From assembly GCA_003640385.1 (NCBI GenBank), contig RCAB01000241.1:30857-94856 (forward strand): DNA of 64,000 nt. Direction: 5' to 3'. Source of the DNA: Setaria digitata (lineage: Eukaryota > Nematoda > Chromadorea > Rhabditida > Setariidae). The notes under the pieces were generated by a model. The model did not search any database. It was not told where the DNA came from and worked only from the letters and a program-made list of their open reading frames with translations. Of this stretch, positions 25,801 through 60,184 are shown piece by piece (positions within the stretch are counted from its first letter, which is position 1; the number at the start of each line of letters is the position of its first letter). A program made the position numbers and the translations under genes.

Positions 25801-28040
25801 GGAATAATTGGAAATTTAGGTTAGAAATTTTGCTACCGTAGGAGATAAAGTTGAATTATGAAATTAAAAAAGAAAAAAAATAAATAAATAAATGCACCAA
25901 AAGTGGAATGAAGAAGCTAGCCATAGAACTGTATATTCGATACATAATACCGCCAGGATATCCGCAAACGATCATATCTAAGCATGACGTGGATCCCGAA
26001 ATATTCACGTGGCCGGTCGTCGGATAGTCGTCAAAATTAAATATCCATGGTGGTGTACAGACAATGAATGAGATTAACCAAACTGAACCCAGTAATATAG
26101 CGGCTGTTTTACGATTTCTATAAAAAAAGAAATGATTGAATACAGAATTATCACTAAAGCTTATAATGTCAACAACATATCTGATACTGATTATTTCAAA
26201 TTCTGTATCTTCAACAAAATTTTGATAGGATAAGATGATGATGAATAAATTTTTCACTACTAATTTTCAATATTGATGTAAATTTTTTGAAAAAAAAAAA
26301 AAAAAAATTTTGAATTATGAGTTTTCTTTTTTCTCTTTTATTTTGTTTTCAGTAATTTGATGAAATTTCATACCCTGTCTAATTCTTTAATACTCATTAG
26401 CTTTCAAAAGATTCTTTTGGATGAATCAAAAAATAATGATTATTATTAAATCAATACTCATAGTTTAAATAGCAGTTTCAAATAATAATAATAAGTTGAA
26501 TGCAACTACATTTGCACTTAACTAGCATTATACCTCTAGACTACTGCAATGGCTTATCAATCTTTTGACACTAGATTATATAAATAATAAATGCTAAGTA
26601 GCATCACCATCACACTACCATTATTTCAAGATGTTTACAATCAAGTTGCTTTATTAACTAGCATGCATTTCATTTCAGCTTATCGCTAGTTTTTCCATTC
26701 AAAAAGACCGATAATTATTTAGCCATTTAGCAGCAATTTAAAATTAAATGCTAAATTTTACGAATGAAATTTTTGTTTAACAACAATCTAACATCTGTCT
26801 AATTGCTATACCTTGTTCTGGAATATTTGAGTGGCTTCGAGATAGCCAGGTAGCGGTCAATTGATATCACACAAAGGTTAAGTATGGAAGCTGTACAGAA
26901 CAGAACGTCACTTGTTGACCAAACTTTACATAATAGCATGTCAAATGGCCAGGCATGATTTAACAATAAATCCAGTAGTGATAATGGCATCACAAATAGG
27001 CCGACTAACAGGTCTGAAAATTTCCTCATTGGCCTTTAAAAAAAAAAAAAAAATAGATGTTAAAGATGAAGCAAAACTTTATTGGGCATCTTACTCTTAG
27101 ATTTTTACTTTTACATTCAGAATTCATTTTTTTGATTAATGGTTTTTAAATTCAGATGAATTGCTCACAAATTTAGATTTGATCATTCCACAAGTATTTA
27201 CACTTTCATTAATCTAAATGAAAAATGAGAATGTTTACAATTATTTTAAACACCAACAAATATGACATGGCATCTTGTCAACATGAAATAATGTTAAATT
27301 AATCATATTTTAGAAATTTTGCAGAAGCGAAGCAAAAAAAAAAAAAAAAAATTGCTGTCTATTAAATATACTATGCTTAAATATAATAAACTAAATACGA
27401 GGTAGGCAAGTTTCAAATAAACATGTGACTAAACACATTTATTTATAAGATATATTAGCAATAAATATATTTGCAATGATCCCTATCTCAATAACAATAT
27501 TTACAAACTTGACCAATTTTAATGAATACAAACTAACAAGCTTTAGTCATTACTGCAAAAAAAAAAATTTAAATGGGAATTTTCTTTTAACACTAATTTT
27601 TGCTTCTTTTCGTTTTTTTTTTTTTTTCTTTTTTCTTTTTTCTTTTTTTTAAAACCATTCGACTGGTCATTTAAGCAGAAACATACTTCCTGAACAGCAC
27701 ATTAAGCTTCAGTTCCCATATTCCTTTGCGGTACACGGACAAACTTACCAGCAGTGGCAAGTGATGTCAATAATTTATTTGTAAATGTTCTCATACGTTT
27801 ATATATAATTACGGATAATATAACAAATGTATTTCCAATTACCACAGAAAATATCAATGCGATCTGCAAATGAGAAAGGGGGGGGGGGGAAAAAAAAAAA
27901 AACAAATTAATTTATGGAAAAGTAACGAGATAAGATTGCTATAAAGTTGATAGTCATAATTATATGCTGGTCTTTTTACCTAACTAGTGCATCTTTTTAT
28001 GGATAAAATTTAGTCAGCTATCATATCTCTCATTTCTCCT

Positions 28041-28075
<35 letters not shown>

Positions 28076-28232
28076 NTCTCAAATTTCTTAATAAACAGTT
28101 ATAATTTTTATTTAAAAGAGAAAAAAATCATATAATTAAAAACAGAAATAATCTTACCAAAATAATAGCAATGATAATTTGTTGAATAGTCAAATATGAT
28201 GATAATCTTTCGATTATTGCACAACTCGTCAT
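22815..28232 (-). CDS. Aminergic (catecholamine-type) class A GPCR
   Basis: Nine exons: 28232-28158, 27863-27749, 27013-26812, 26117-25898, 25653-25571, 24677-24503, 23859-23640, 23266-23145, 22949-22815; 448 aa, frame kept. Seven helices are present. Key residues are GN in TM1, D64 (2.50) in LATADLLVGLFVMP, C92 (3.25), D99 (3.32, the amine counter-ion), DRY at 116-118, serines S194/S195/S198 (5.42/5.43/5.46) before P202, CWFPFF at 368-373, W398 and Y401 (7.40, 7.43), and NPIIY at 407-411. Helix 8 is NHDFRRCFRDLL. The Asp3.32 plus three TM5 serines indicate a catecholamine or phenolamine ligand: dopamine, octopamine or tyramine. The N-terminus is very short (about 18 residues) and lacks the usual N-glycosylation sites. 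Loop 3 is long (roughly 135 residues). The short tail ends in Cys. The exon 5/6 junction (donor GTATAA) was chosen by phase. I cannot assign it to a named dop, ser, tyra or octr gene. Confidence 0.92.
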
Positions 28233-28754
28233 GACAGAAATGGATATTGCTGTACCAAAAATATTGCTGCTAACACTGCTAGCATAATTGTTTGATTATA
28301 ATATTTCAAAATGACATTGCTTTTTTTTTTTTTTAAATTTAATAAAACTATTTGGAGGCACAATGTTGGCACCGCTAGTTATAGTTTCACCATTTCCCTT
28401 CAAATTTAAAAATTTTTGTTGACTTATTCAATTGTTTGAAAAGATTTTGTAACACAAAAAAAAAAGTGAATGAAAATTTCAAAAAGACAGCAGCAATTTA
28501 CAGTGGATATTTTAAAATATTCATGACGACCATTGATAAAACGAAACTGATAAAATGATAAAACAGCAGTGGGAGAGTATAAATTTAAATCAAATACCTA
28601 ATAAGCTGATCACACCTTGTTTTTCAAAAATAAAATTAACAAAACTAAAAATATCTAAAAAAAGTATATATATAAATTTGTATATATATATATACATATA
28701 TATATGTAAAACACATATTTTTTATATTTATATATAAAGATAGAAAAAAAAAAA

Positions 28755-28929
28755 CTCTGTCGGGAAGTTTTAAAAGAAATATGCGCGTATAAATGAAAAA
28801 TTAAAAAATTATAAGAAGCTTAATGAACATTAANAGAGAGAAAAAAAAAACTCTGTCGGGAAGTTTTAAAAGAAATATGCGCGTATAAATGAAAAATTAA
28901 AAAATTATAAGAAGCTTAATGAACATTAA
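28755..28929. repeat. 79-bp exact duplication around an N (assembly artefact)
   Basis: Bases 28755-28833 (starting CTCTGTCGGGAAG) recur at 28851-28929. Between them lie an N at 28834, AGAGAG and ten A's; the first copy is preceded by eleven A's. The arrangement matches the 20118 duplication and suggests a failed merge at a homopolymer. Confidence 0.85.
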
Positions 28930-30867
28930 AGATATTAAATTGGGAAGGACGAAAATGAAAAAAGTTTTAATTAGCAAAGAAGTTAAATGATGTTCATAAT
29001 CCACAGGTACCACAAGGTGTAGCAAGCTTCAAACAATCTTTCAACTGTCAACTGATAACTTTTGATGTGTTATGGATATCTCCACTATAGGAAAGTTACT
29101 GTTTCAATTATAATTAATTATCGAACGATTTCATTGGCAATAAAATTTCTAACTTAATGCTTTTTCAGATGATTTTTTTCATTTCATCATTACAAACCTC
29201 TTTATATATATATTTTCTAACTAAGAAGAAACAAATCTTAGTATGAAAATGCAGAAAAAGTTAATTACGATTTTGACCTTCATATAGAATATATAGCAAC
29301 TATTCACTTCAGTTATTACGCATATAAATAATTTAAACGCAATTTCATAGAGCATATTATCTGCTGTTGTTGCTATCAATAGAGAAGAGAAAATGATTAT
29401 TCTTTAAAAAAAAAAAAGGAAAATGTTGAATTTTAAAGCTTACATTTTAATAAATAACATTATTTGAGGAGAATATAATTTAAAAAAGAAAGAAAGATAG
29501 CAGGAAAAAGGATGAAGTAGAAAAATATGCTAATAAAGAACACTACCTTATCATTTCTTACTTCATCCTTGACAACAAATTGCTTGTAGTGAAACTTCAG
29601 AAAATTAAGGTCTAAAATGTTATGAGAATTTAAAAAAAAAAAAAAAAAAAAATACAAGGAAAATTTTTGCAGAAATTTATCCAGCCGTGATGCATGATAA
29701 CCACTGTCACTCTTGCAAAACTCATGAGAATTTTAAGGAACTTATAATGTAATTAAGCGTAAAATATATTTAGAAGATCAGATCGGAAATACGAAATGAT
29801 GAAATTTTGCACTGCAAATGATTGTGAAGAAAAGGCCAGGGAAAAAAAAAAAAAAAAAAAAATGAAAAAAGTAGGAAGGAAGGATTCGCCGAAAATTATA
29901 GCACATATCAGAGAGGCTCCTTGCTTGAATGGTTTAGCATAAATAGGCAGTAGCACTAGGGTAGTAAGCATTTCCTTTCGTCAACTTTTCATTACCTCTT
30001 TAGAATCTTTAATTTCCTTTGCTGGTATCTTCATTTAAAATTATTTACGGAACAGTGTTACATAAGATTGTGGTTTAAATGTACCTACCTAAATGCTATT
30101 TTCGAATCAACTAATTGTTAATTTAAATATCATAAAAATGAATATTTTTCGACTGAAATTGATAAAAATTATGTGCTTCTGTGTTTTCATATGAAAAATA
30201 TAATTGTTAAAATGAAAAAAAAAGAAGTAAAGTGCCAGTTAAAAAAAGAAAAAAGATGTACACTTCAATGACAAACTTCAAGTTAATAATTCTTAAAGGA
30301 GAATTTGTAATTCAAAATACATATCTGTTACAGTTAAATGCAATTTTCAAACTGATGGTTTTTGAATTTTGGAAAAAAAAAAAAGATAATTTTCGCTTTA
30401 AATTAGTCTTATTTTTCTAATTATTATTTCAGTACAAGAAAAAAGAAGCAAAAAACAGTAGTAGAAATGAAGTGAGAATTTCCGTACACCTTGTATTGAA
30501 TTATAAATGCGGGAACACTTTCTTTAGTTTTTTTTTTTTTTTTTCTCTTTTTTTTGCACTGAAATGATGATAAATAAGATTAAGTGCGTATACTACTCAC
30601 TCACATGTCGTCGAAAATACAATGTATAAAATTTTGATTTGGTCATTGAAATTTAAGGAAGTTAAGTTTATGCAACATTAAAAAATTCGTAGAGCAGAAT
30701 GAAGGAAAATTTAGATATGGACATAATCGTCAAATGAGAAGAAAATGGATTTTGCTAGCGTAACTTTTTGCAGCTTTAGGAACACTGAAGAACAATTTAA
30801 TTCAGCTGAAGAGGTTATCAAGCACTATTCTTTTGGGCTTAGTAACATTTCAGAAGTAGAAGGAATG

Positions 30868-30901
<34 letters not shown>

Positions 30902-31175
30902 ATCTAAAAGAATTTCAACGCATCAATTTATTCTTAAATGAACACAGTTAACGACCTAATTCTATTCCATCGGGGTTGCTTTATTGCGTTTTCCAATTCT
31001 TTTCATTACAATTTGTTTTTATTTGAAAGAAAAAAAAAAAAAAAAGAAAACTTGAGATTTTAGCTTAAACCGGAAATTTTCACTGTTTAATTTGAATTTC
31101 AATAAAATAAATTTTAGTCGGCATTATTTTAAAAAACCTGAAAAAAAATCAACTTTTTCTTTAACTTTCTCGTTC

Positions 31176-31229
<54 letters not shown>

Positions 31230-31411
31230 NAATTGTTAATTTCATTGACTTTACGCTCTTTCATCCTCACTAGAAATATTAATTTCAGTTATTTCGATTT
31301 TTTCATTCTCACTAAAAATGTTCCTTTCGTTGAAGTAAATCACGATAATAAATTAAGCTAAAGTGAATTATTTTTACAGGAAACAAAGTTAACTGCTGTC
31401 TATGATTTTAA

Positions 31412-31446
<35 letters not shown>

Positions 31447-32828
31447 AAAATCAAAATTTATCGTGATGTACTACAATTAAGAATAATGTGAATAAAAATA
31501 TCTCTTGCAAGATAATTTCCGAATTATGTTTCAGCTAAATAAGGGGACCATGATCATCAACGCTCTCTCAGCCAAACTCCATTAACAAGTCTCTTCCGCA
31601 TTTCTGTGATTGAAGTACGTTAAGGTTTATATGTTTCAGCTCTCCATCTTCAACTTAGTTAGAAAAGTATGTCTGCCCATCCATCCAAAGAAGAATGATC
31701 GATACAATTCAGATATAATTTTTAAAAGAGGAAAGAAAAAAAAAAAGAAAAAAAAAAAAAAAAAAAAAGAGAAGAAAAAAGAAAATATCCATCACAGCGT
31801 AACATATTTCCATGAATTCCATAACATTCTAAGATGGATGACATTTCCTTTCTAGTCAAAGAAGTTAGACGCTTAACTCTCAGTGACATATCGAAAAACA
31901 TCGTAACAGAATCGCAGAGTGATCTGTGAAGATTATTGGTTGGTGTCGTCAGGAGGTTGAAATTGCCTAGTTGATAAATCTGACAAAGTAACTTCATTTC
32001 TCAAATATATCAACTATAAGCATAACAAATCAAATAAAATGCTTGATTTATATTGACGAAAAAGTTTTTTTTTTTTTTTCTTGTCATATATATAAATTTT
32101 GAAGTTAATTTTCCCAAAACATAAAAATCTCAAATAATTTTTTTTTTTTTAGTTTGAAATAATTTTAAAAAAAAATATTCTTTTTTCCAAAAAAAAACAA
32201 ATTAAAAAGGAAAAGGAATTTAACATTGCAATATTTTCAATTATAATCATATGAACTTTAAAATTAGAACTAAAAAAATCAGAACTTTTTCTTTACCAAT
32301 TTAGGTCAAGAGAATGTCTTCATATTAAATAGACGAACAATTTAAGAAAAAGCCATATTTGGTTTATAATATATATTCATAAATTACTTTTATACCATTT
32401 ATTTTAAGAAATATTTTAAAATTTCACACAAAAATTTGTCATATCACTCACATAGATATGAAGAAAATTTTTATCTTGCAAAATAATATGAAACATCAAG
32501 AATCAGATTATTATAATTTAAAGAGTTCACAGACAACAAAGTAGTGAAATACATAAGGAATTGTATGAACTTCCTTCATTTAGTTGTTCAACAGAAAAAA
32601 AAGGCTTTTCCAAAATGATTAAATGAAGTAACCAAAGTGCATAATTAATGTGACGAGGAAGAAAAAAACAGTCCGTAGAAAGACAAGAAAAAAAGCGGCT
32701 AAAAATCAACAAAATAATAATTTAAGCATGGTTTGAAAGCCTTAGGAATTCAGTGAATTCATTCATTCATTTACTTTTTCTAAGGATTTGATGAATTTCC
32801 ATTCCTTCCGCGACATGATAAATAATTG

Positions 32829-32897
32829 AAATAAATAAATAAAATAAATAAATAAAATAAATAAATAAAATAAATAAATAAATAAAATAAATAAATT
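32829..32897. repeat. AAAT tetranucleotide microsatellite
   Basis: Imperfect run of AAAT/AAATA units over about 70 bases. Confidence 0.9.
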
Positions 32898-32902
32898 GAT
32901 GA

Positions 32903-33075
32903 CTAAAGTTAATTTTTGCAATTTCCATTAACCGTAGCAATAAGTCATATTCAAATTTGCTGCTAGCTAGAGTGTATCGTGCTAGAACAACTGGATGTGA
33001 AAATAAGATTAAGCTTAGTACAATCCAAACGTCACCACTCCTTGATATTTTTATTCGTTTCAAAAATATATTCAT
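32903..33075 (-). CDS. Possible first exon of a small secreted protein (doubtful)
   Basis: From an ATG at 33075 the minus strand encodes a basic start, a hydrophobic core (WIVLSLILFSHPVVLA) with a plausible signal-peptidase site, and then a charged segment (SSKFEYDLLLRLMEIAKINF). After that the frame runs into the AAAT microsatellite, so a real exon would have to end near 32903, where the only nearby donor (GTCATC) is weak. No second exon is convincing: the AG at about 32700 leads to hydrophobic frames only. No family recognised. Confidence 0.25.
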
Positions 33076-33505
33076 ATAACATTATTCCCGTCCTCAATTT
33101 CTTTTTTCAATTCAATTAAAACAAAAAAAAAAAGTAAAATTTGACCTCAAAGTAAAAAATTACAAAATCATATTTAGCAAAGGGGAATTAGTCAGTTAGG
33201 ATATAATGAAAAGTGCTACCGGGAAGTAAAACCTTTATTTCAGAATCATTTTTCTTTTTCAAGATATAATACAGCGATGGAAAAACTTAGAATGCTGAAA
33301 CTTTAACGGTGGAATAAAAATACAACAAGCAATCTGATATTAACAAAATATAATGAGAAATATTTTTGTAAACGCTGAATTCTTTAACAAGCAAAATTAA
33401 TTTGCAAATGCTAGCAAGATCGACTATCAAATAAAGTAAGCTCATAAAGGCAAGCAAGAAATAAAAGATATCCCAGTGGAAAGAACTAGCAACCAATTTT
33501 TTTTC

Positions 33506-34480
33506 CTAAATAAATGATATTACAACAAGGGTAAACATAAAAGTGACAAATACAATATAAATCGTCCAAAAATTCCATAAGTTCCATGTTCCAAGGCAAA
33601 ACCTATAAAATCAATAAGTTGGAATCAATAAACTAACTGAGCTTGAAATTAAACAAAATGAAATACAGAACCTCTCAATAACAGTAAGTTTTCCATATAA
33701 TACGTAAAAGATAGACTAAATCACCACCTTTTTTCCTGCCCAAAAATTTTGCACTTAAAAAAAGGCGGAAACATGAAAATTTGAAAATTCAAGTAACGAA
33801 AACTTACAGTACACAAGAAGATAAGAACATCGTGATAGCTAGGAGAAACAATTTCGGATAAATTTTGGGCCACTCATTTGCCGGATTTTTATCAATTTTT
33901 GAACAAAGATATAGACCAATGAAGAAAAAGCCTAGTTGACATAGTAGTGAACAGGACAAAAAAAACCTGAAAAAAATTTCTTTTCGAAAATTCATTTTGG
34001 TAAAAGCAACGGAATGAATTAAAAAATATGGGCAGTGCAATAAATTAAGTTAGATTATACCTAAGATTATTACATGTTTATGTTTACCAAATCTCAAACA
34101 TACTAAAAATGGCAAACTTACCAATCGACTCGTTTATCAGTAAATAATGGTACTGGAAGCTCAAAATACCATACCGTGAGGATAAAAACAAAAAACCATA
34201 AGATGTCATCTACCTGCAACTATGAAAATACATATAAAACAATTTCATTTATATTAATAATAGACGATAATTTCCTTCAATAACATTATTATTGCATGGA
34301 TTGAAATAAAATTACCTGTATATTACGTCTGACTTTAGTTCGGTAACCATTCAGATGAGGATTTAGCGATGAGATTCCAGAATCAAATGACTCAGCCGTA
34401 TGATCTGTATCCAGACGTTGTCTGTAACGAGCTGTTCTCCATGCTCCAGCACTTCTCAAGTGAGAGTTCTCGAATGCCAT
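33506..34480 (-). CDS. TMEM128-like four-helix membrane protein
   Basis: Four exons: 34480-34316, 34213-34122, 33966-33808, 33602-33506; 170 aa, frame kept. Residues 1-55 are hydrophilic and cytosol-like (MAFENSHLRSAGAWRTARYR start; several Arg). Four hydrophobic segments follow: LWFFVFILTVWYF, the FFLSCSLLCQLGFFFIGLYL stretch, PKLFLLAITMFLSSCVLFCL, and FWTIYIVFVTFMFTLVVISF. The length, spacing, the NIQVDDILWF entry and the Tyr-Pro before helix 3 with a WNLWNFW motif before helix 4 resemble vertebrate TMEM128 from memory; an independent alignment was not possible. TMEM128 proteins are poorly characterised ER/Golgi-type membrane proteins. After the TAG the same frame stays open for a further 72 codons. 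It lies 1.7 kb downstream of sax-3 on the same strand. Confidence 0.8.
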
Positions 34481-36137
34481 AAAGTAGCATTACATACCCG
34501 ATGAGAAAGATTAACAAATATACAAACAAAAATTGTCAGCAACAGTTGCTTTGAGTTTTCTATAAGTTGCAAGAATATTTAGCATGCAAAATAGATGATA
34601 TAAATGTGATTTGCCTGTACGTCTTCAAAAAAAAAAAAAAAAATTCCAATAAAAACTCAAATTTAGAGAATAATCGGAAGTTTAATTAAACGAAAATTTA
34701 TGAACCACATAATAGCTTATACATTCCTGGTTTAGTCCAAAGAAAAAAGGAAAAGGAAAAAGAAAGTTCCACGTTGAGAAACAGCACGATCGATGATGAT
34801 CGTAATATTCTAGCAACCATATATATACACAGCTGTTGTTTACCCCCTCTTGTACAGCTCATTAGCAAAATTAAACCTGATAAAATACCGCCACCTCAAA
34901 CCAACAGATCCCATTCTGCCACTCTTATTCTCAAATCATCGTGGCACATGATAAAAACCTCCTACTTCCTCCCTTTCTGTCCGGAAGCGAAACATTTGAA
35001 ATTTGAGAAAGTAAATGAACAAAATAAGCCTTCATACACTGTTTGCTTCCAGACAATACTAGATAGTGATACGATGATGTTCCAATAATGATTTCAGTAA
35101 CCTTCTATCCCCTTCTGCTTTCAAACTGAATTCATTTCTAGGTAAGCCTTGAGATTGAGGTTTTCATTCAAGATTTTTATAAAATGATAACCGAAATTAC
35201 TTCATGATAACTACCACTGCTTTTCTTCCTTCATTTAGCAAAGAAAATTTATAGCACTGTGAATCACTGTAGTATTATTTATGAAACTGTTAGAAAAATT
35301 TCATCCCAATGAAATCATATAACAGACAAAACGTGTCAAACGGAGTAGAAATGAAAGGAAAACGAATGGAACAACAGGAACAAAATCATAAAATGAAAGC
35401 AAAAATTCAAACGAAATTGAGAAAAAAGAAAAATACACACTTAAAAACAAGGAAAGAAAATTTGGATCTGAAGCAGAGCATGGATAGGACTATAACTGAG
35501 CACATTTACTTCAATACCGAATACTAAAAAAAGTAGATGTAACAATGTTCATAAGTTGGCAGCATAATTAAACGGGAGAAAAAATTTACATACAACGATT
35601 AACATGCAGCAGTATTTACTGCAGTTTGTTCTTCGAATAATAAAAACTATAATCTACACAAAACATCTTTCAAATACAATATTTTACACTATTCTTTCCT
35701 ATTCAGTTATATCAATTTTAATCAAAGACTAAAAAAACAACTAGCTCAAACTTGGCTAAACTTCATATTGAATTAAATGACTAATTCTGTTTGTTTTTGT
35801 TTTGTTTTCTTTTTTTTTTTTTTTTTTACAGATTCCTACACACCTTCTTTCCTGAATAACAATATCCACTGCACCATATGTACATAATAAATAATGCAAA
35901 GAAATGTACCTATATTAAGTTAGGAAATCATCGTATCGGAAATAAGTGAGATCGAAAAAGAAAACAAAATTCATCAGTGTTCTCAAAACTAACTTATGGG
36001 AATTATTTTCGGAGTTGCTATTCACATAGCAGATCTTCTAACATTGTTAGTCATGCTGCTCATATAATGACATAATTTCCATAACGCTTTGGTTAACGAA
36101 CACTGACAAACGACCCGAGGCAATTATATTTAAGTTT
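34481..36137. other. Intergenic between TMEM128-like gene and sax-3 3' end
   Basis: About 1.65 kb with the promoter of the TMEM128-like gene and the sax-3 3' UTR. Plus-strand open frames at 34774-35088 (opens on TTG) and 35309-35527 (Lys/Gln-rich) lack recognisable domains and are antisense to the expected 3' UTR. A T run of about 18 lies near 35811. No gene supported. Confidence 0.6.
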
Positions 36138-57622
<21,485 letters not shown>

Positions 57623-59655
57623 ATTTCGTTTACAAAATTATCCGTCAGGGATGCTTGTTCAGTGCATTGTTGTTGATGATCGAATGAATAAGAATTGAAG
57701 GTGAATAAAACGAGAAAAAAGGAAGACAGTAAGTTTTCGTCGATGTCCAGCTTAGTGGAACTTTTTCAAATTATCCTATCACAATATCAGCTAATCAATT
57801 TATCAGTTTCAGATCTAAAAATAATGCTACTATTAATTATCAATATGATTTTGCCTTTGAACACTCAAAAATTAGAAAAGTAAAATTGCCTTCTTATATG
57901 ACTGCATAAATTACTACTAATGTTCGGGATATCTTCAATCCTATGTAACAGTTTCTTTCTTTCATTCTTTTTTTTTTTAATGCTATTCAATAAAAATTTC
58001 CTCACTGAACAAACAAACAAATCTTTTCTTTCGTTTTTAAATTATCACTGATATTCATTAATAATAAATGATGAAATCATTCACAAAATAATTTAAAAAA
58101 AAAAAAAAAGAAAAAATGTGACAATTTAGTGATAATTTGAATATCATAATGACAATTAAGAGATAAGCGTTAATGAGAGAACTAATAATAGAATATTGTA
58201 ATAAGTGGTAATAATGTTGGAATGATTGCAAATGTGTAATATAATATCGTACTTTCTCCTTTAACAGTAAAATATGTGACCCTGTCACAAGCAGCGATAC
58301 TAATATATATTTCTATCTCCTATTGCTGATGACGGTAATTGTTGATGAGAACCACTAATACTTTAGCCAATGTCACCTGAAATTCACCAAATACATTTAA
58401 TATTAAGGGATTAATAATTATACAATAATGACATATAATGACAATTAAGAGATCGCATGGTTGTTTACTTTTATGGTAAGATACATACAATATAAACGGT
58501 TACATGCTTAATTGGTGATAAAAATTACATTATGAATAATATATATCTTATCTTTTCAATTTTTCAACAAAAAAAAAAAAAAAGTTGAATGAAAGCTTTC
58601 TGTTTGTGATGCATATTAGTACCTAAGTAATATCAAAATAGTAATATATACATAATTCCTCGATAATATTGTAGAAGACTAAAAGTTAAACTTGCAATAA
58701 ATAAAATTTAAACACAATTTTTCATTCATAAATTTTGTTAATTCTTTAAATCCAATAATTTTCTTTTTTTTTTTTTGCATTCACTGTAATTTTTATGTTT
58801 ATAGAATATTTTGTCTAGTTTCTCAGTTTTTTTTTTTTCTCATAATTCATGTATATTATCTAGGCTTTTCGCTTACAGTGAATTTTGTTTTTGTTTTTAT
58901 TTGTTTGTTTGTTTGTTTCTTCTTAAATTTCAATAAACTATTATGATGAAAAGAGGTATGTATTTATTGAAATAATAAGTTAATACTCCTCTTTTTAAAT
59001 TATCACTAGAAGGTCAGAAATTTGCAAACAGAGGGAAGGGAGTGGAAAAAAAAAAAAAAAAAAAAAAAGATAAAATGAAAATAATTAAGATGAAAGAGGA
59101 AAAAGACCGAAGTTACAGGTGAAAGGCTAGATATGTCTGTTGAGGAAGGTGTACTATCACCATGCAACTCCCGGGAGAGGACAGCACCTGTGCAATACAA
59201 CAATACATATATGAATCACCTATCGGTAATGTATTCTCGTTACTGTCATTGATGTTTAATCGGCAAGGTCAAAAAACGCAATTCACTAAAACTAACCCCC
59301 CCCCCCCCCCCCCCCNAAAAATTAAAATTAAAATTCATCCAATCAACCACTTTATTTTACGGTCATTTTGTTAATTTTTGCTTTAAACAATTCACCCTTT
59401 TCAGTTTCCATTTTTTTTTTTTCTTTACAATATGTTTACTAAAAAAAAAAAAAAAAAATGAAATTGTATTTTCAGTAAAATAAGTACTCTTCTCTTTTTC
59501 AAGAAGAAATAAAAATTTTTCTTTTCTTTTTCGGACAGCAGCAGTACGGTTTGAATGTATTAAAAAAAAAATTTCTACATGCTAAAGAAAACTTTTCTTT
59601 GTAATCAAAAAAAGTCCAGCTGTATTCCTTCTTTCATTAAAGACTTTCAGATGTG

Positions 59656-59689
<34 letters not shown>

Positions 59690-60091
59690 AAAATATTTTC
59701 TGGCAAATCAATTTACGTAAATATGGCTGCAAGTTTCAGCTTGATACATATCTGGCACGCGTGAAAACGTAATAATGATCGCAATTTCAGTTTCTACAGA
59801 TAATCCAACACACGTAAAATCGTAATTTCAAATTTCCATCCCACTTCTTTTCCTTCATCTCTTTTTCCTCTGTGAAACAGTGGAGCGAGAAGAAAAAGAA
59901 ATAAAAAATAGCAATTAAATCAACGAAATTTCGTATTTCAGTAGCGATCAATGATTCGGTCTGCAGGTAGGATTCACCTATTCCGGAAGTTCAAATTCCA
60001 AAGATTAAAATTTCGCATTTCTCTATGATATGATTATCATGGCATCTTATAGTCGATAAAGAGAGAGAGGATTGATTTCATGAAGAAATAT

Positions 60092-60184
60092 GGATCATGA
60101 GAGTTAAACTAAGGAAAACATAAAATCCTGAGACTTAAACTAAGAAAAAGTAGAAATCATGAGGTTGAACTAAAGGAAACAAAA
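60092..60184. repeat. 3 x 31-bp imperfect tandem repeat
   Basis: Units 60092-60122, 60123-60153 and 60154-60184 follow the pattern ATCATGAG-GTTAAACTAAG-GAAAAC with a few substitutions each. Exact period of 31. Confidence 0.85.

Larger units (their letters stand above)
28233..33505. other. Intergenic between GPCR promoter and TMEM128-like gene
   Basis: Upstream of the GPCR start and downstream of the TMEM128-like stop. Rich in homopolymers, including A runs of about 40 ending in N at 31230 and T runs ending near an N at 28076. Contains the duplication at 28755-28929 and an AAAT microsatellite at 32829. One minus-strand frame at 33075 could be a small secreted-protein exon; otherwise no gene seen. 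Confidence 0.55.

Noticed and set aside
31092..31361. 89-codon frame with a poly-Lys block containing an N
   Set aside because: Translation of a poly-A run next to an assembly N; not a protein.
34774..35088. 104-codon plus-strand frame, opens on TTG
   Set aside because: No ATG, no domain, and antisense to the probable sax-3 3' UTR / TMEM128-like promoter.
35309..35527. Lys/Gln-rich 72-codon plus frame
   Set aside because: Low-complexity translation of A-rich DNA.
57695..57883. 62-codon plus frame near the sax-3 start
   Set aside because: No homology and lies antisense in the sax-3 5' region.
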